Assembly: GCA_032988165.1 (NCBI GenBank) | Contig: JANTQF010000021.1 | Span: 161,632 to 225,631 of the forward strand | Source: Emmonsiellopsis sp. PD_33 | Taxonomy: Eukaryota; Ascomycota; Eurotiomycetes; Onygenales; Ajellomycetaceae | DNA length: 64,000 nucleotides | Reading direction: 5' to 3' | Shown here: positions 1-11,079 of the stretch, piece after piece | Layout of the letters: every line of letters starts with the position of its first letter | Numbering within the stretch: position 1 is the first letter of the stretch | Program-made: the position numbers and the translations under genes | The notes under the pieces: model-generated | Database searches by the model: none | Told to the model about the DNA's origin: nothing | Seen by the model: only the letters and a program-made list of their open reading frames with translations

Positions 1-1157
1 ACCCTTCATTACCATCCTCCCCGACTGGATTCCGATCTTCGAGTTTATATTATGAAATCGGTTTTGCGCGGGATTCTCCTGGTCCACTATTAGCAATGCC
101 GAATTTATCACCATCAGGAATGTACCAGACCTACCTCACGTTCTGGGCTCTTTGTTTTTGGCCACTGCTCCAAGATCGCCCTTGTACACGCAGCGGCAGT
201 TATTGCAGCGTATTCCTGCCATTGTTTGCTCTTATGGCTGTCGGCGTAGTCACATACCCCCTTGACCACGATACACGGAAGATAGTCCCATACCCCGGCG
301 CCTTCCATGTCAAACGCGATGCTGTTGTCTTGTTCCGAAATCCTATCACGATCATCACCGGACTTCATGACCATATTTCCGGACGCAACCGAGCCGAAGT
401 GGATGTCCGGTTTCTCTTTGGGTCCCCGGCGATTACAGAGTCGACGTGCATCACACTTTAGTTTGTCGCACGAAGAATTCCGTGCCTCTTCGCAGACTCC
501 ATCGGGCCTGACACATCCTCCAGTGCCGCAGTCGTCCAGGTTGTGATGCTTGTGCCATAAGGTCGCTGGCATGAGGTGGTCCTTTAACACAGTGGATCCG
601 ACAGTTTGCCCGATATCAAGCTTCTTGTGCAAATCTTGGAGACAGGTGAGCGTACCCCCCCGAATGTCATCCTTTTGAGACCCCAGTTTAGCTACGAAAG
701 CTCGTATTTCGGGGTTCTGCCTACTTAAACTGTTCTCAACATCGGTCTTCCTCTTGAATCCATCCGGATACTCTCTCCCAAAGTCATATTGGACGACTTG
801 TTTCCCGACAATAACATCTCCAAGCATGATCTTCCGTGGTTCCTCTTTGGGCACCCCGCCACAGATCCCAACAAGCAATGCTAGCCTGATACGTTCAAAG
901 CTATGTATCAAGCGGGCTGCGACAGCCGCCGCGGGGATCTCGCCCATGCCAGGCACATGGACCAAAACCACATTGTGGTGCGCGATCTTGCCTATTGTAT
1001 ACACATTCCTATCCGCCGGATTCTTTTGAGACCCGTCGTGCTCAATGTTTTCGGTCGAATATTCGAATATGGCCCTCGCCGCTCGAGCTTCTAGGGGCAG
1101 GGCACATATGATGGCGATTTCAATGCCTGAAGCTCTTGGGGGTATTTTGGAGGACAT
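1..1157 (-). CDS. Nucleoside phosphorylase-fold (PNP/UDP) protein, probable N-terminus of an NLR-like protein; partial
   Basis: The start is at 1157 and the first exon runs to about 140. The product begins with the strand IAIICALPLEA, followed by the glycine-rich VGICGGVP and, near the end, FDMEGAGVW and KGVCDYADSHK. These are the signatures of the purine/uridine phosphorylase family as found at the N-terminus of fungal NB-ARC/NACHT/ankyrin proteins. Read straight through, the frame stops at 114 (347 aa). However, a donor at 138-139 (GTGAGG) and an acceptor at 87-88 give a 53-nt intron, after which the frame stays open to base 1. I therefore infer that the gene continues outside the window. 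A stand-alone 347-aa enzyme using the stop at 114 is the alternative. In NLR-like proteins this domain is thought to act as a sensor or effector; a catalytic role here is unproven. The gene ends about 290 bp from a retrotransposon island. Confidence 0.8.
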
Positions 1158-1440
1158 TGCAATGGTCCTTAGGGCGGATATTTGTCAGCGACTCTATTTC
1201 CTTTAACGTAATAGAGAGGAAGGGAGCACGAGGTGATAGTCCGGTAGCATGTAGGCCTCCTCCGTTGGTAGGCGAAGGTGATAGTAGTCTCTCTCAGCAT
1301 GGTAGTCCGAACAGAAAATAAGGCGGCCACCGACGATCGAAGACAGTGTGCTAGTGGCACTACCCTAATGAGGCTCATATTGATGAATAGCCTATGACAG
1401 TTGTTGTTCGCCCTATGATAGCTCGATAGCAGTCATGCGT
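1158..1440. other. Spacer between the phosphorylase-like gene and the transposon island
   Basis: This is the presumed promoter side of the minus-strand gene. Base composition is normal and CpG is present, in contrast to the island that follows. I see no further gene or element. Confidence 0.5.
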
Positions 1441-1445
1441 CAAGG
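1441..1445. repeat. Target-site duplication, left side of the copia element
   Basis: The sequence caagg directly precedes the left LTR and is found again at 19863-19867, directly after the right LTR. A 5-bp duplication is the normal size for copia integrases. Confidence 0.9.
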
Positions 1446-1756
1446 TGTGAGAATACGGGGGGTGGCGCGCTATTGAACGCTCAGACCTCTGAGGGATTAC
1501 ACACATTCAATCCTCACGCTCACCATCTTTCATTTTTAGATATATAGATTTTTCCTCTGTTTTTCTCATATAGTGATATCTTCTGATCATTTCAGTGGTT
1601 TTCTACACCTATTTTGCTAGGTTTTCTCATTTTTGTGATCTCCAGCTATCACATGCCAAGGAATTATAAATAGTGGTGAAATTCACCCTCTTAGATAGTT
1701 GAATCAATTGAACATCTCCTCTTTTCTTTCACCTACCTACACTATGATCTCTCATA
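1446..1756 (+). repeat. Left LTR of the copia element
   Basis: This 311-bp repeat starts TGTGAGAAT and matches 19552-19862 over its full length. Differences are almost all transitions. Its first 75 bp keep five CpG sites (near 1455, 1465-1469, 1478 and 1518) that are lost in the right copy. The rest of this LTR has none. Confidence 0.93.
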
Positions 1757-1771
1757 GTTATGAGCCCAGTG
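1757..1771 (+). promoter_or_regulatory. Primer binding site, initiator-tRNA anticodon type
   Basis: The bases gttatgagccc follow the LTR with no gap. They are complementary to the anticodon stem-loop of initiator tRNA-Met (GGGCUCAUAAC). Drosophila copia and several fungal copia elements use a cleaved half of this tRNA as primer. The match is seen directly; use of the half-tRNA is inferred from the family. Confidence 0.7.
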
Positions 1772-1910
1772 GACATCTTCTAGATAGCCCCAGTGAATTA
1801 CCTTTGATCTTTTCACTGTCTCTCAGAAACATACTCCTATTTTCTTAAGATTATCCCAGACCTCCTTGAAATACTCTCCTTTTCCCCTATCCCTATATCA
1901 TTTGAATGTC

Positions 1911-2158
1911 ATGGCTACCAAAAGCACTGATGTAGTCCTCAGTAATGTCAAGGATTAGAATTAGTAGTATGAGAATGTCTTATTCCATGCTTAATCCATT
2001 GATTTTGAAGAATATATGGATCCTAATATAGACCCCCCTATCCCCCCTGAATGCTCTAAGCTGTTCACAGAGAACAAGAATGCTCTGCTTGAGAAAAGAA
2101 ATCATACTCTATAAATTCACAATAAGTATGAGAAGAAGTATAAGAAATACTGGAAATC
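1911..2158 (+). pseudogene. copia gag, 5' part
   Basis: An ATG at 1911 opens a frame with several stops and a lysine-rich end. It is cut at 2158 by the first gypsy element and continues at 9576. It lies where gag is expected, about 150 bp after the primer binding site. No zinc knuckle is visible in this part. Confidence 0.6.
2154..2158. repeat. Target-site duplication of gypsy element 1, left copy
   Basis: The bases aaatc are repeated at 9571-9575 immediately outside the right LTR. Confidence 0.9.
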
Positions 2159-2455
2159 TGTGAGGGTGTAAACCAAATAGATGATGTGAAGAGCTCAATA
2201 GGAGGAATAGATTGAATATAGATATAGCTAAGATTAAAGGTAGGATATCTGAAGGAAAGTAGCTAATCACTGAGGTTTCTATATATAGAAACCTCAGTGA
2301 AGGTATATATATAATTGTGTAATAACATAAGAAATGACTAAGCAAGAAGTGAGCATGAGGTATTAACATAAGAGATGAATATACTCTGGGTATATAGTAT
2401 AGTTAATATGCACTAGGCACAGCAATGATAAGGAGGCACACACTTGTGTATGATA
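2159..2455 (-). repeat. LTR of gypsy element 1 (3' LTR of the minus-strand element)
   Basis: This 297-bp copy matches 9274-9570 over its full length with scattered transitions. In plus-strand view it runs from TGTGAGGG to TATGATA. The terminal ATA in both copies suggests an original ACA changed by a C-to-T event. Confidence 0.92.
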
Positions 2456-2944
2456 ATTACCCTTCTTTTTCTTATATTACTGTTCTCAGCAATTTAGCAT
2501 TGTTGTGCTTATAAGTAATAGCCTCTTTTGAAGGTAGCATGGAGTAGCATAGGTTAGTTTCATAGTGTCATTCAGATGTATAAGCTCTGAGATGTCTTAT
2601 TTATATTAGCTAAGCTCAGAGCATCTTATGTATATACTGTGAGGTGATTGCAAGTTGTGCATGTCTGCATAAGCTACAGGCAGGTTGTGCAAGTGTGTTG
2701 TTACTAGAAGCATGTTATATAAATACTTTATTATCTGAGGCTCCAGAAGAATCTCAATTTAAATGTTATATTAATTCATTACTATAAAGAAGTATAAGGA
2801 GTATACTTCTTCAAGTTAGAGTCTTTCTCACTTTTTCTTCTTCTATAATTCTTGAAATGCTTCTTATGTCCAGAAGCCTACTACTACCTGTGCTGTTTTA
2901 TTACTTTTTTTAATTATTTCTTTATTAATATCAACCTCTGCACC

Positions 2945-3960
2945 ATGTCATCTGTGCCTGCACCTTCTTCCTGTGCTGTCAAGCATACTATATCCTGTGC
3001 TACTGTGGCCTAATATCAGGTCTATTACTGGCCTGATTTCACATAAGTCTTTCAAGCTGACAGTGCACATGACTGGGGAAATGTACTGATAGCTTATATA
3101 GCTGAATTTCCTGTGCTTACTATCTTAGGCAGCAAAAATGAGTGTCTATAGACCCTACTAAATGATGTTGCCTGGCTCTAAATGCCTGTGTCCATTGTGT
3201 GCCTTATGTGCACATATGTAAGCTTTGTATGCTGATAAGTCCAAGTATGGAGCAGTTTTTTCCATGTTATATATCCCTCAAGCTTGAATCAAAAGGCTAA
3301 TCATATGATTAGCTGCCCCTCTCCTCTGAGCTCAACTGCTTGATAGTACTTTAAGTGCATATATACCTATCTTGAGAGCTGAGCCTTTCTTAGGAGGAAG
3401 AGAAAGAGAATCTCTAATAGCTAATAAAATAGCTGTTAGCTTCTCATAAGAAGGCACATTGCAAGCAAGCTTATGACATTACTCTTATAGATAGGAAGTT
3501 GCACTGCTGCTGCAAGGTGATGTCTCTTATCTTTAAAGCTCTGAAGGATGAGAAAGAGGAGGGAGAGGAGTAAAGAGAGAATGAGAAGGAGGAGAAGAAG
3601 AAGGATTTAAGTGATAAGTGAAGTGATAAGTGCATGTCATGTAACTTTATAAGTTTAGAGCTTGGGAAGGTTGAAACTCTATAGCCCCTTATGAGGGTTG
3701 TTATTCCTGTGGGGAGTGGGGATGATGGAGAGGTTTGAGGGGAAATTAAGAAGGAGGAGGAGAAGTTTAAAGGGTTTTCAGACTGAGTCCTTATTTATAG
3801 TGTGCTATTAGGGTATTTTCTTTATCATTTTAGGCATCTGGAGCAGCAGAGTTAGGTCTGCTGTTTTGTGAGATAAAAGATGGGCTTGCCTTAATTGTGG
3901 AATAAGCCTCCTATCATGAGTAAGCTACTAAGTGTGTAAGAGGTATGAGAGTGTACACAT
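2945..3960 (+). pseudogene. Decayed reading frame(s) antisense to gypsy element 1, in its 3' spacer
   Basis: An ATG at 2945 opens a plus-strand frame that reads like protein for about 100 codons, including DSAHDWGNVLIAYIAEFPVL. It is interrupted only by stops that C-to-T change at CAA, CAG or CGA would produce. From about 3546 another frame is strongly acidic (runs of Glu/Lys). In the 2945 frame a WACLNC motif appears near 3881-3898. The family is not recognised. It may be an accessory antisense gene carried by the element, or captured host sequence. It is not part of gag-pol, which lies on the other strand beyond 4190. Confidence 0.4.
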
Positions 3961-4189
3961 GAAGTACCTAGTTAACATTTCTTTTATTTTGAATCTAAGA
4001 AGGCCTATAGGTAGATTCCCTGATTGAAACTCTACTGTCCATTTTCCTTGATGTTCTCTGATAGTATGGTAAGTTCTGAGCTTCTTGAGTGCTGAGAGTC
4101 AAGCACAGATCTTATTAAATACAATTAATTGAGCTCAGATCTTATTAGATGCTTCTATTCTCACTGTAAGTACTTTTCAGTGGTTTGAT

Positions 4190-4390
4190 TTTCTTGCTGC
4201 TGAGCTTCTTATTCTTGGAATATCTCAAATGCTTCTATAATGTTAATATTTTCCTTTAATTCTCAAGTGTTACCTACAGGACCCTATCTGAGCCAGTGGA
4301 TAAAATATTTATTTTCTTTTTACTTTATCTTCCTAATTTTTAATATTATTTCAACCTTATATTTTTCTTCTTCATCAACAAGGTCTGGGC
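4190..4390 (-). pseudogene. Chromodomain of gypsy element 1
   Basis: Read on the minus strand, this follows the integrase end and shows DEEEKYKVEIILKIRK, then a YFIHWL core and a GPVGNT segment. This matches the chromodomain pattern of an acidic start, an E-x-IL-x-x-R strand, a Y-x-(V/I)-x-W core and an N-T-W-E-P loop, with stops replacing the expected Arg and Trp. Chromodomains on integrases of this kind direct insertion to heterochromatin in related elements. Confidence 0.6.
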
Positions 4391-4439
4391 CTGATTCTGA
4401 TAAGGCTCCATCCCAGTGAATATACTTCTCAAGCAGGGA

Positions 4440-5540
4440 GATGTGAAAAACAGGGTGTATACTACAAAAAAATAGAGGTATTTCAAGGTAGTAGGCTTGA
4501 GAGCTAATTCTCTGGAGAATTTTGAATGGTCTAACATACTTGTAATCAAATTTTTATATAGATTAAATCATTTGAAGGTTCTTTGCATTAAGGGTGACAT
4601 ACTCTCCCACATCAAAGGACTTAGAAAGGTATTTCAAGTCATAATAGGCTTTTTATGTATCTTATACTTTTTATAGGTTAACTTTGAGCTCAGAGTGCAT
4701 CTCAGCCATTCATTTTAGCTAATTTATAACATGAGTGGCCACAGGTTGAGATGCATGATTAATATTAATCTGAAGCTCTAAATAGTATCTTATAAGTACT
4801 TCTATGAGTACTTGATTAGTGAAACTATGTCAGAAGGAGTTATAGATAAATTGCACTAATAGAAGCTACCTTATTCAGTCATCTTAATGAAAATTAATAA
4901 AATAGTGGAGGTAGTACTCTAGAGTTTGATTCTGACATTCTATCTGATCATCTATTTAGGGGTGAAAGGCTGTGGAAAGTTTACATCAGGTGTCAATAAT
5001 ATAGTAGAAGGTTGACTAATATTAGCTGATAAAAAGTGATTCCTAGTTGGAGATATGATGTTTTAGTATGCTATAAGCATAATAGAACCAGGCATATATA
5101 ACTTCAGCTAGTTCTTTAGTAGTAATATCCTTCATGCATGGGATATAGAGTGTGAATTTCATATAGATATCATAAAGAACAAGTATGACATCATGTGTTT
5201 GTCTGAGAAAGCTTGAAGCTGAAAGACTGATAATGAAGTTCATTATAATGAATTTAAATGATTGAGAGAGTATAGATATAATTCTCATTTCTTTAAAAGA
5301 TTTATAACACTTAGATTTGACATGCTAGCAAACATCACAGGTTTGAACATAGTTTGAAACATCCTTGGAAAGTCCATATCAGAAGTATTTATCTTGAATG
5401 CTTTCTATGAACTGTTTAATACTAAAATGTCCCCCTTAAGGGTCATCATGATTGATATAGAGGATTTCATTGATAAGTACTTAATCTTTAGGTATATATA
5501 CTCTACTATTAGCTTGAAGAATGTCATCTATCTTCAGAGT
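4440..5540 (-). pseudogene. Integrase of gypsy element 1
   Basis: The longest uninterrupted piece (5288-5043) reads as the integrase catalytic core, with TKELAEVIYAWFYYAY after the first acidic segment. Around it, stop-interrupted translation gives an upstream His/Cys finger remnant and a downstream STAFHP segment, then the VRPFKI motif of the C-terminal module. Order and spacing match gypsy integrases. Confidence 0.75.
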
Positions 5541-5975
5541 TCATAGTATGTCTTCTTCTGTAAATACCTCTTTTTTCTACACCTATATCTTAATCTTTTA
5601 TGCCACAATGTCAAAGTTCTGCATGCATTGGAGCAGAGAGATGAGGGACTCAGGAAGTTCAGAGTAGGTAGAGTTTGTAGCCATTATTTTATTAATAATA
5701 ATATGAGGCATATAGAGACAGCAGGCTGAGTACAGGGTACTATCAATATTGCTGAATGAGCATGGGGCATTACTGGTGCTATCAGATAAGTATATAGTAC
5801 ACAGGTGAAGAGAAGGTGTAGTTGGCAGCTTAGTTATTAAATGGGCATCTTACTCATTTATTAGTGATAATTGAGCCTCTTACTCATTATCATAGGTCTA
5901 AATGCAGTTTATAATAGGTGAAAGTTCTTTATGGGAGTTAAAGTCCCAGTCTAGTGTGATGCTGTGTTATAGCTT

Positions 5976-6188
5976 TTATTGCAGGGTTAATAAGAGGATC
6001 TTCTTATAGAATGCATTATTATAATCTGTGTGGCAACTTAAACCATTTATAGGGTTATTTTTCCCTGAACAGTATAGTAAGATAAAATCATAAGCACTGA
6101 GTGTTTCCACCCATCTGGCCTGATATCTATTAAGCACTTTAGTTGTCATAAAGTACTGTAGATTTGCATGATTAGACCAGACTTGCAC
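5976..6188 (-). pseudogene. RNase H fragment of gypsy element 1
   Basis: A 70-codon open piece contains WSNHANLQYF, then RYQARWVETLSAYDF and a G-K-N-N-P-I-N-GLS end. This is the C-terminal part of gypsy RNase H, where the usual motif is HKNL-x-YF followed by R-x-ARW and a GKxNxxADALSR-type end. The final Asp-Ala has become Asn-Gly, consistent with point decay. Confidence 0.8.
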
Positions 6189-6699
6189 TGAATACTAACT
6201 CCCCTCCAGATAGTATCTTTAATACTTAAAAGCTATAATAATAGCTAAGAGTTTCTTGTTATGAGTATCATATTATGTTTCAGCATCAATAAGCTTGTGA
6301 GATCAGTAGGCCACTGAGTGTTATAGACTGTCATTTTAGAGCTAAGATATAATTATGGCTATTACATATATTAAAATATCAGGCTCAATCTGGGTGCACT
6401 GTGCAGGATTGAAATGCACTAGAAGTAATGCTAAAGTAAAATACTTCTTAAGCTTATAAAATACACTTTCAGTGTCCTTCATTCAGAGAAAAGTAGGTTT
6501 CTTTTTACCTTTTTTCATTCCTTTTGTCAGGTCAAATAAGGCACTGGTGATGTGAGAATAGGCTTTGATGAAGCACCTATAGAAATTAGTGAATTCTAAG
6601 AAAGACTGTACTTTCTTAATAAATGTTGGTATAGGCCATTCTGCTATGATAGTAATCTATTTTAGTTCTATTTTAATACTGTTTAACTCTACAATAAAA

Positions 6700-7457
6700 C
6701 TGAGAAAAGAGACCTTTTGAGTAGTAAACTTATACTTACTGCACTTTATGTATAGGTGAGTATACTTTAAGTACTTTAAGACCTATTGAATATGTTCTCA
6801 GTGCTCCTTCATATTATTAGAATATATAAGAATATCATCAAGGTAGACTACACAATATATGTTAAGGAGGTTAGAAAGAGCACTGTTAATGTATGCCTGA
6901 AAGATAGTAGGAGTATTTAAGAGACCCATGAGTATAACTATAAATTTAAAATGGCTATACTAAGTGTAAAATGCAGTTTTCCAATGATCCTGAAGCACAA
7001 TCAGTATGTGATAGTATACATCCTGTAGATCCATCTTGGTGAAAATCTTTGTACTGGATAGGCAGTCCAATATCTTACTAATAAGTAGTAGGAGGTACTG
7101 ATTCTTAATTATGATATAGTTGAGGCTACAGTAGTCAACACATAGTTGTAATCTACTATCTTTTTTTAGTATAAAGAGGATTGATGCTTCTACTGGGCTC
7201 TTAAAAGGTTGAATCCATCTTTTAGCTAAAGATGCATTTATGAATTCCTGAAGCACTCTAAGCTCAACTTTGAAGAGGAAATAAATGGGCATAAAGGGAG
7301 AATCAGTGCTAGATTGAAGGTTAATACAGTGTTCAGTCTCTATTAGTATAAGTACACTAGAAGTAGCTTGTTCTGAGAAAAGATGTGCAAAAGGCTCAAC
7401 ATAATCTAGTAAATCAGATGGAAGATCCATATATATACCTGTAGTTATAGCTGACAC
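6700..7457 (-). pseudogene. Reverse transcriptase of gypsy element 1
   Basis: The open piece 7457-6960 gives the fingers and palm start: ILKKDSRLQLCVDYCSLN, then PLLISKILDCL-type and FTKMDLQDVYYH segments, ending WKTAFYT. These are the usual gypsy blocks (KKDG-x-LRLCVDYR-x-LN; TKLDLR-x-AYH-x-I). Further stop-broken similarity continues to about 6700 and includes the YLDDI region. The Arg-to-Cys and Arg-to-Gln changes are what CpG decay produces. Confidence 0.88.
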
Positions 7458-7989
7458 TTTAATTTTAAATGTATCACTTTATGCTGATATGATAGTCACT
7501 AAATTAACTTTAGTCTTAGTAAGTATCTTACTCATGGCTTTCTCAGCTGAGATTTTCTTAAACTTTAACTTAGGTGTGTTATTTCATAAGATAAACTCAC
7601 CATTCTACTAATTGATAAGCAGATTAACTTCAACTAACCAGGGGAAACTAAAGATTATATTATAGGTAGCAAGCTTGATTGTATAGAAGGGTTACTGGAC
7701 ACTGACATCATAACCTAGTTGATTAATTGCACTGATAGTTAGATTATACTCTCTAAATGATCTAACCATATGACTGTCAACTGCCTCCACTGTGCATAGG
7801 TTGTGTGTAGTGAGCTTCAAACTATTTATCTTTACTCAGAATTCATTAATGAAGTTTACTTCTGCTCTGAAGTCTACTAAAGTAAGGATTTACTTTAGGC
7901 CTGAAGGAATATTAACCTTTACTGAAATGATAAATGATAGGTAGCTCTTACATTAATTTTAAGAAAGAGTTTAGATGGCCATTGTGAGC

Positions 7990-9217
7990 TTAATGGCACA
8001 TCTTAATTGTTTTTTGATGTAGAGTCTGCATCCCAGGCACAAGCTTTGCACTCCTTGGTGGTGTGGCCTAGGTGGGCTTTGTAGAAGTCACATCACTTCT
8101 TATTGGAGAAGTCTTACTTATTCTTATCCTGATTATCCTACTTGTATTTTCTCATATGGGATGGTGTGTCATCAGCTCCTGAATTGATAGAAAGAGGACT
8201 ATTCTTAGATTTAGACTTCTCTTTAATGTATTTAATACATTCTGGGAGATTCTATTTCATAATTACCAGTCTGTTTATAACTACATTATAGTCCATATCT
8301 TCCATCTTATCTGCATATTTATCAAATTCATACTGGACTTCAGGGAGAACCTTCATATAGAGATAGCTCTTTCTATAATAGTTATTATAGGAATATTATA
8401 GATATCCTTCTACTACCTATAGCATCACTGCAAACTCATGCACACTTTACACTTCTCACTGTTTCATCTTAAGATATTATACTTCTAAATTACAGAAGGA
8501 TTTATCTGAGTCAGTAACTTATTTCTACATTCAGTCTAGCAAGTAGATTCAAGAAGGAAGTGTTTTCATGCTTCTTATATGCTAATATCAACACTTTTGG
8601 ATGTTACCATCAAAATGAGTAACTACTTCAATGATTTTTTAATAGTCTGCTGTGTTGAAATAGGCTAGGTTACTAGCATAATAGGTAATAATAGCTGTTG
8701 TAAAGATCTCTAACTTCTTCATGCTATGAGCCTGAAACTTTTCAACTCCTTTATGTAAATTGCATGAAGTCATATCTGGGTCATTCAGCTTTTCTTGCCA
8801 GAGTAGAACTTGGCCAAGAAGGAGCTGTACATTTCCAGTGAATGTCTGGGTTTATTCTATATTTGCCATGTTTAGTTGGAGGGGAAGTAGCTCTCTCAAT
8901 GTAGGATGAGAAGGTATTTGAGCTTGAGGCTCATTCAGAGTAAGAAATTGAGCTTAGGGCTTATTTACAGCTGCTTGGAGTACTACATGCTTATCTTAGA
9001 GGCATTGAAGTTCCTATTTCACCTTAAGGGTAGTGATCTTGGTAATGAGGTGTTCAGACTCAGCCTGAATCTCCACAGTTAATTGAGGTGAGAGAGACTT
9101 TGAAGAAGGAGTGCCCTTACAGCTGAAAGGCAGGCTTTGAGCTGAAGGCATTTTTTGTTCTTCTATCTGAGTAGTAGGTATAGTAGAAGTACCTTAATTT
9201 TTCTTAGAAGAGGTCAT
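7990..9217 (-). pseudogene. gag of gypsy element 1
   Basis: The ATG at 9217 opens a Ser/Thr/Lys-rich frame that runs with interruptions towards 7990. A zinc-knuckle remnant lies near 8100-8050: C-x2-(Y)-x3-GH-x4-C, in which the second cysteine codon TGC now reads TAC. The position next to the 5' LTR fits gag. Confidence 0.6.
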
Positions 9218-9273
9218 AGTGAAATACAAAATTAACTCAATGGACTGTCTCTTGAAGTAGAGCAATTAAAAAC

Positions 9274-9570
9274 TGTGAGGGTATAGACTGAATAGACAAT
9301 GTGAAGAGCTCAATAGGAGGAATAGATTGAATATAGATGTAGCTAAGGTTAAAGATAGGGTACCTGAAGGAAAGTAGCTAATCACTGAGATTTCTATATG
9401 TAGGAACCTTAGTGAAGGTATATATACAATTGTGTGATAATATAAGAAATGACTAAGTAAGGAGTGAGTATGGGGTATTAACATAAGAAATAGATACACT
9501 CTGAGTGCATAGTGTAGTTGATATGCACTAGATGTAGTGATGATAAGGAGGCATGCACTTGTGTATAATA
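9274..9570 (-). repeat. LTR of gypsy element 1 (5' LTR of the minus-strand element)
   Basis: This 297-bp partner of 2159-2455 is followed by the second aaatc duplication at 9571-9575. Confidence 0.92.
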
Positions 9571-9575
9571 AAATC

Positions 9576-10640
9576 TCTATTTGATATAAAATTATACATT
9601 CTGAACTATATAATAATAGAGACCTAGCTCTCTATCAAGAATGTAAAGGATCTATGAGAAATGATTTGAATTCTCAAATCTGAAAAAGCTCCAACTATCT
9701 GCCTGAGAAAGGTTGAGATAAGTATTGAATACATGAAGCTATCTTAAGGCCTCAAGAATGAAAATGTTTTTGACTGGGTCAAATGATAGATGATAACACA
9801 TAAGAAGGTAGTTAAATATAATGTTAATAATCATAAAAGTACTTATTCTAATATCTTTAAATTTTTTGAAGCTGTGCAAATAGTAGATCTGCAATGGAGC
9901 AATATTTAATGATACTCAATTAATAAATGAGAAAAGATAGGGAAATCTATAATCTTTATTGAAGATTTTGTTGAGAGATTTCATGATAATCTATGAACCT
10001 TTAATACTGAAAAGCTTGCTATAATCATATCAGTGAATTTTACTATATATTAGGGAAATACTGCTGGAAAACCTCAGGATACTCAATCAAACTCACAGGC
10101 AAATTTACCTAAAGATTGTTTAAAAACTCTGTCCTCTTCATGTCTCTACAGCCTCAACCATTAATATGCAGAATACTATTACCTTGTCCCTGAAAACTGC
10201 TTCAAGAATTTCATGCTGAATGCCACTATAGAGAAGAAAGTCTAAAAGATGATTAAGGATAAGAGTATAAAGACTCTTATCTCTAAGATCTAGAAGTACA
10301 TAAAAAAAAAGAATGAAAAGTTAGAGCCTGAGACCTCAAAGAAAACTAATACTATAAATAGTGTTGATGCTCTGAAAATAGCTATCTAGTAATGAGATAT
10401 CTCCCTAATCTCTGATAGTATCTTTACCATCATCACAACTATTTTTAGTGCTGAAAATTGTGAAGAGAAATAGTACTCACTGAAAAATAGCTTCATATAT
10501 GATAATGAAGCAAATTGGCATGTTTATAATAATTTAAAATATTTTCAAAATTTTTATCCTATTAAAAATGAGTCTCTATGAGCTGATGATACTCTGGTTC
10601 TGATTCTTAGCTATAATAATATTCTTATTTACTTACTAAT
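9576..10640 (+). pseudogene. copia gag, 3' part, resumed after gypsy element 1
   Basis: Stop-broken plus-strand coding resumes directly at the duplication. It contains a lysine-rich part near 10230-10340. The copia protease and nucleocapsid are expected in or just after this stretch, but I could not point to their catalytic residues. Confidence 0.5.
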
Positions 10641-11079
10641 ATTAGAGGGTAAATGCTCCTACATCCTGCTTGAGGTTACTTATATCTCAATTTTTTTTAC
10701 TAATATTGTAGCTGTGCCTTTCTTTAACTGATAAGATATTAGAATAGATGAACTCTAGAATATATTAATTAATAGTAAAGGAAATGTCTGTTTCATTTTA
10801 GAGTATTATTATGAGAAATTTGTTCTTGAATATAACCCTCTGCTAGTACCTAGTGTGATATATACCTATTAAATATTGCCCTGATCTATCATCCCAGTAG
10901 TGGTAAATCTCTAGCACAGATATCTGGGCTATTCTGGACTAGAAGTGTTAGAACATCTACCTTCTACTATTATAAGTATTAGCTTGATAAAGGGCCTGTG
11001 AATAATTGACTATGATATCTATAGCCCTAGGAAAGTGCATAAATTAATCTTATAAAAACCTATAGATAGAGGAGATTAT

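Larger units (their letters stand above)
2159..9570 (-). mobile_element. Ty3/gypsy chromovirus (element 1), 7.4 kb, decayed
   Basis: It is bounded by 297-bp LTRs and aaatc duplications and lies in the copia gag. Coding is on the minus strand, in gypsy order: gag from the ATG at 9217 with a zinc-knuckle remnant near 8050-8100, reverse transcriptase around 7457-6700, RNase H around 6400-5976, integrase around 5540-4440, and a chromodomain around 4390-4190. Many stops interrupt every domain. Between the chromodomain and the 3' LTR lie about 1.7 kb of extra sequence with plus-strand reading frames. A purine-rich tract adjoins the 3' LTR (minus-strand AAAGAAGGGTAAT at 2456-2468). Length and domain order fit chromodomain-bearing gypsy elements common in Eurotiales. 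Confidence 0.93.

Noticed and set aside
2109..2369. Frame of 86 codons over the LTR of gypsy element 1, with a similar frame at 9266-9499
   Set aside because: The two similar frames exist only because LTRs are repeated. They have no start context and read into the LTR end.
4346..4549. Minus-strand frame of 67 codons inside gypsy element 1
   Set aside because: It is a shifted reading of the integrase end; the true frame gives the VRPFKI and chromodomain blocks.
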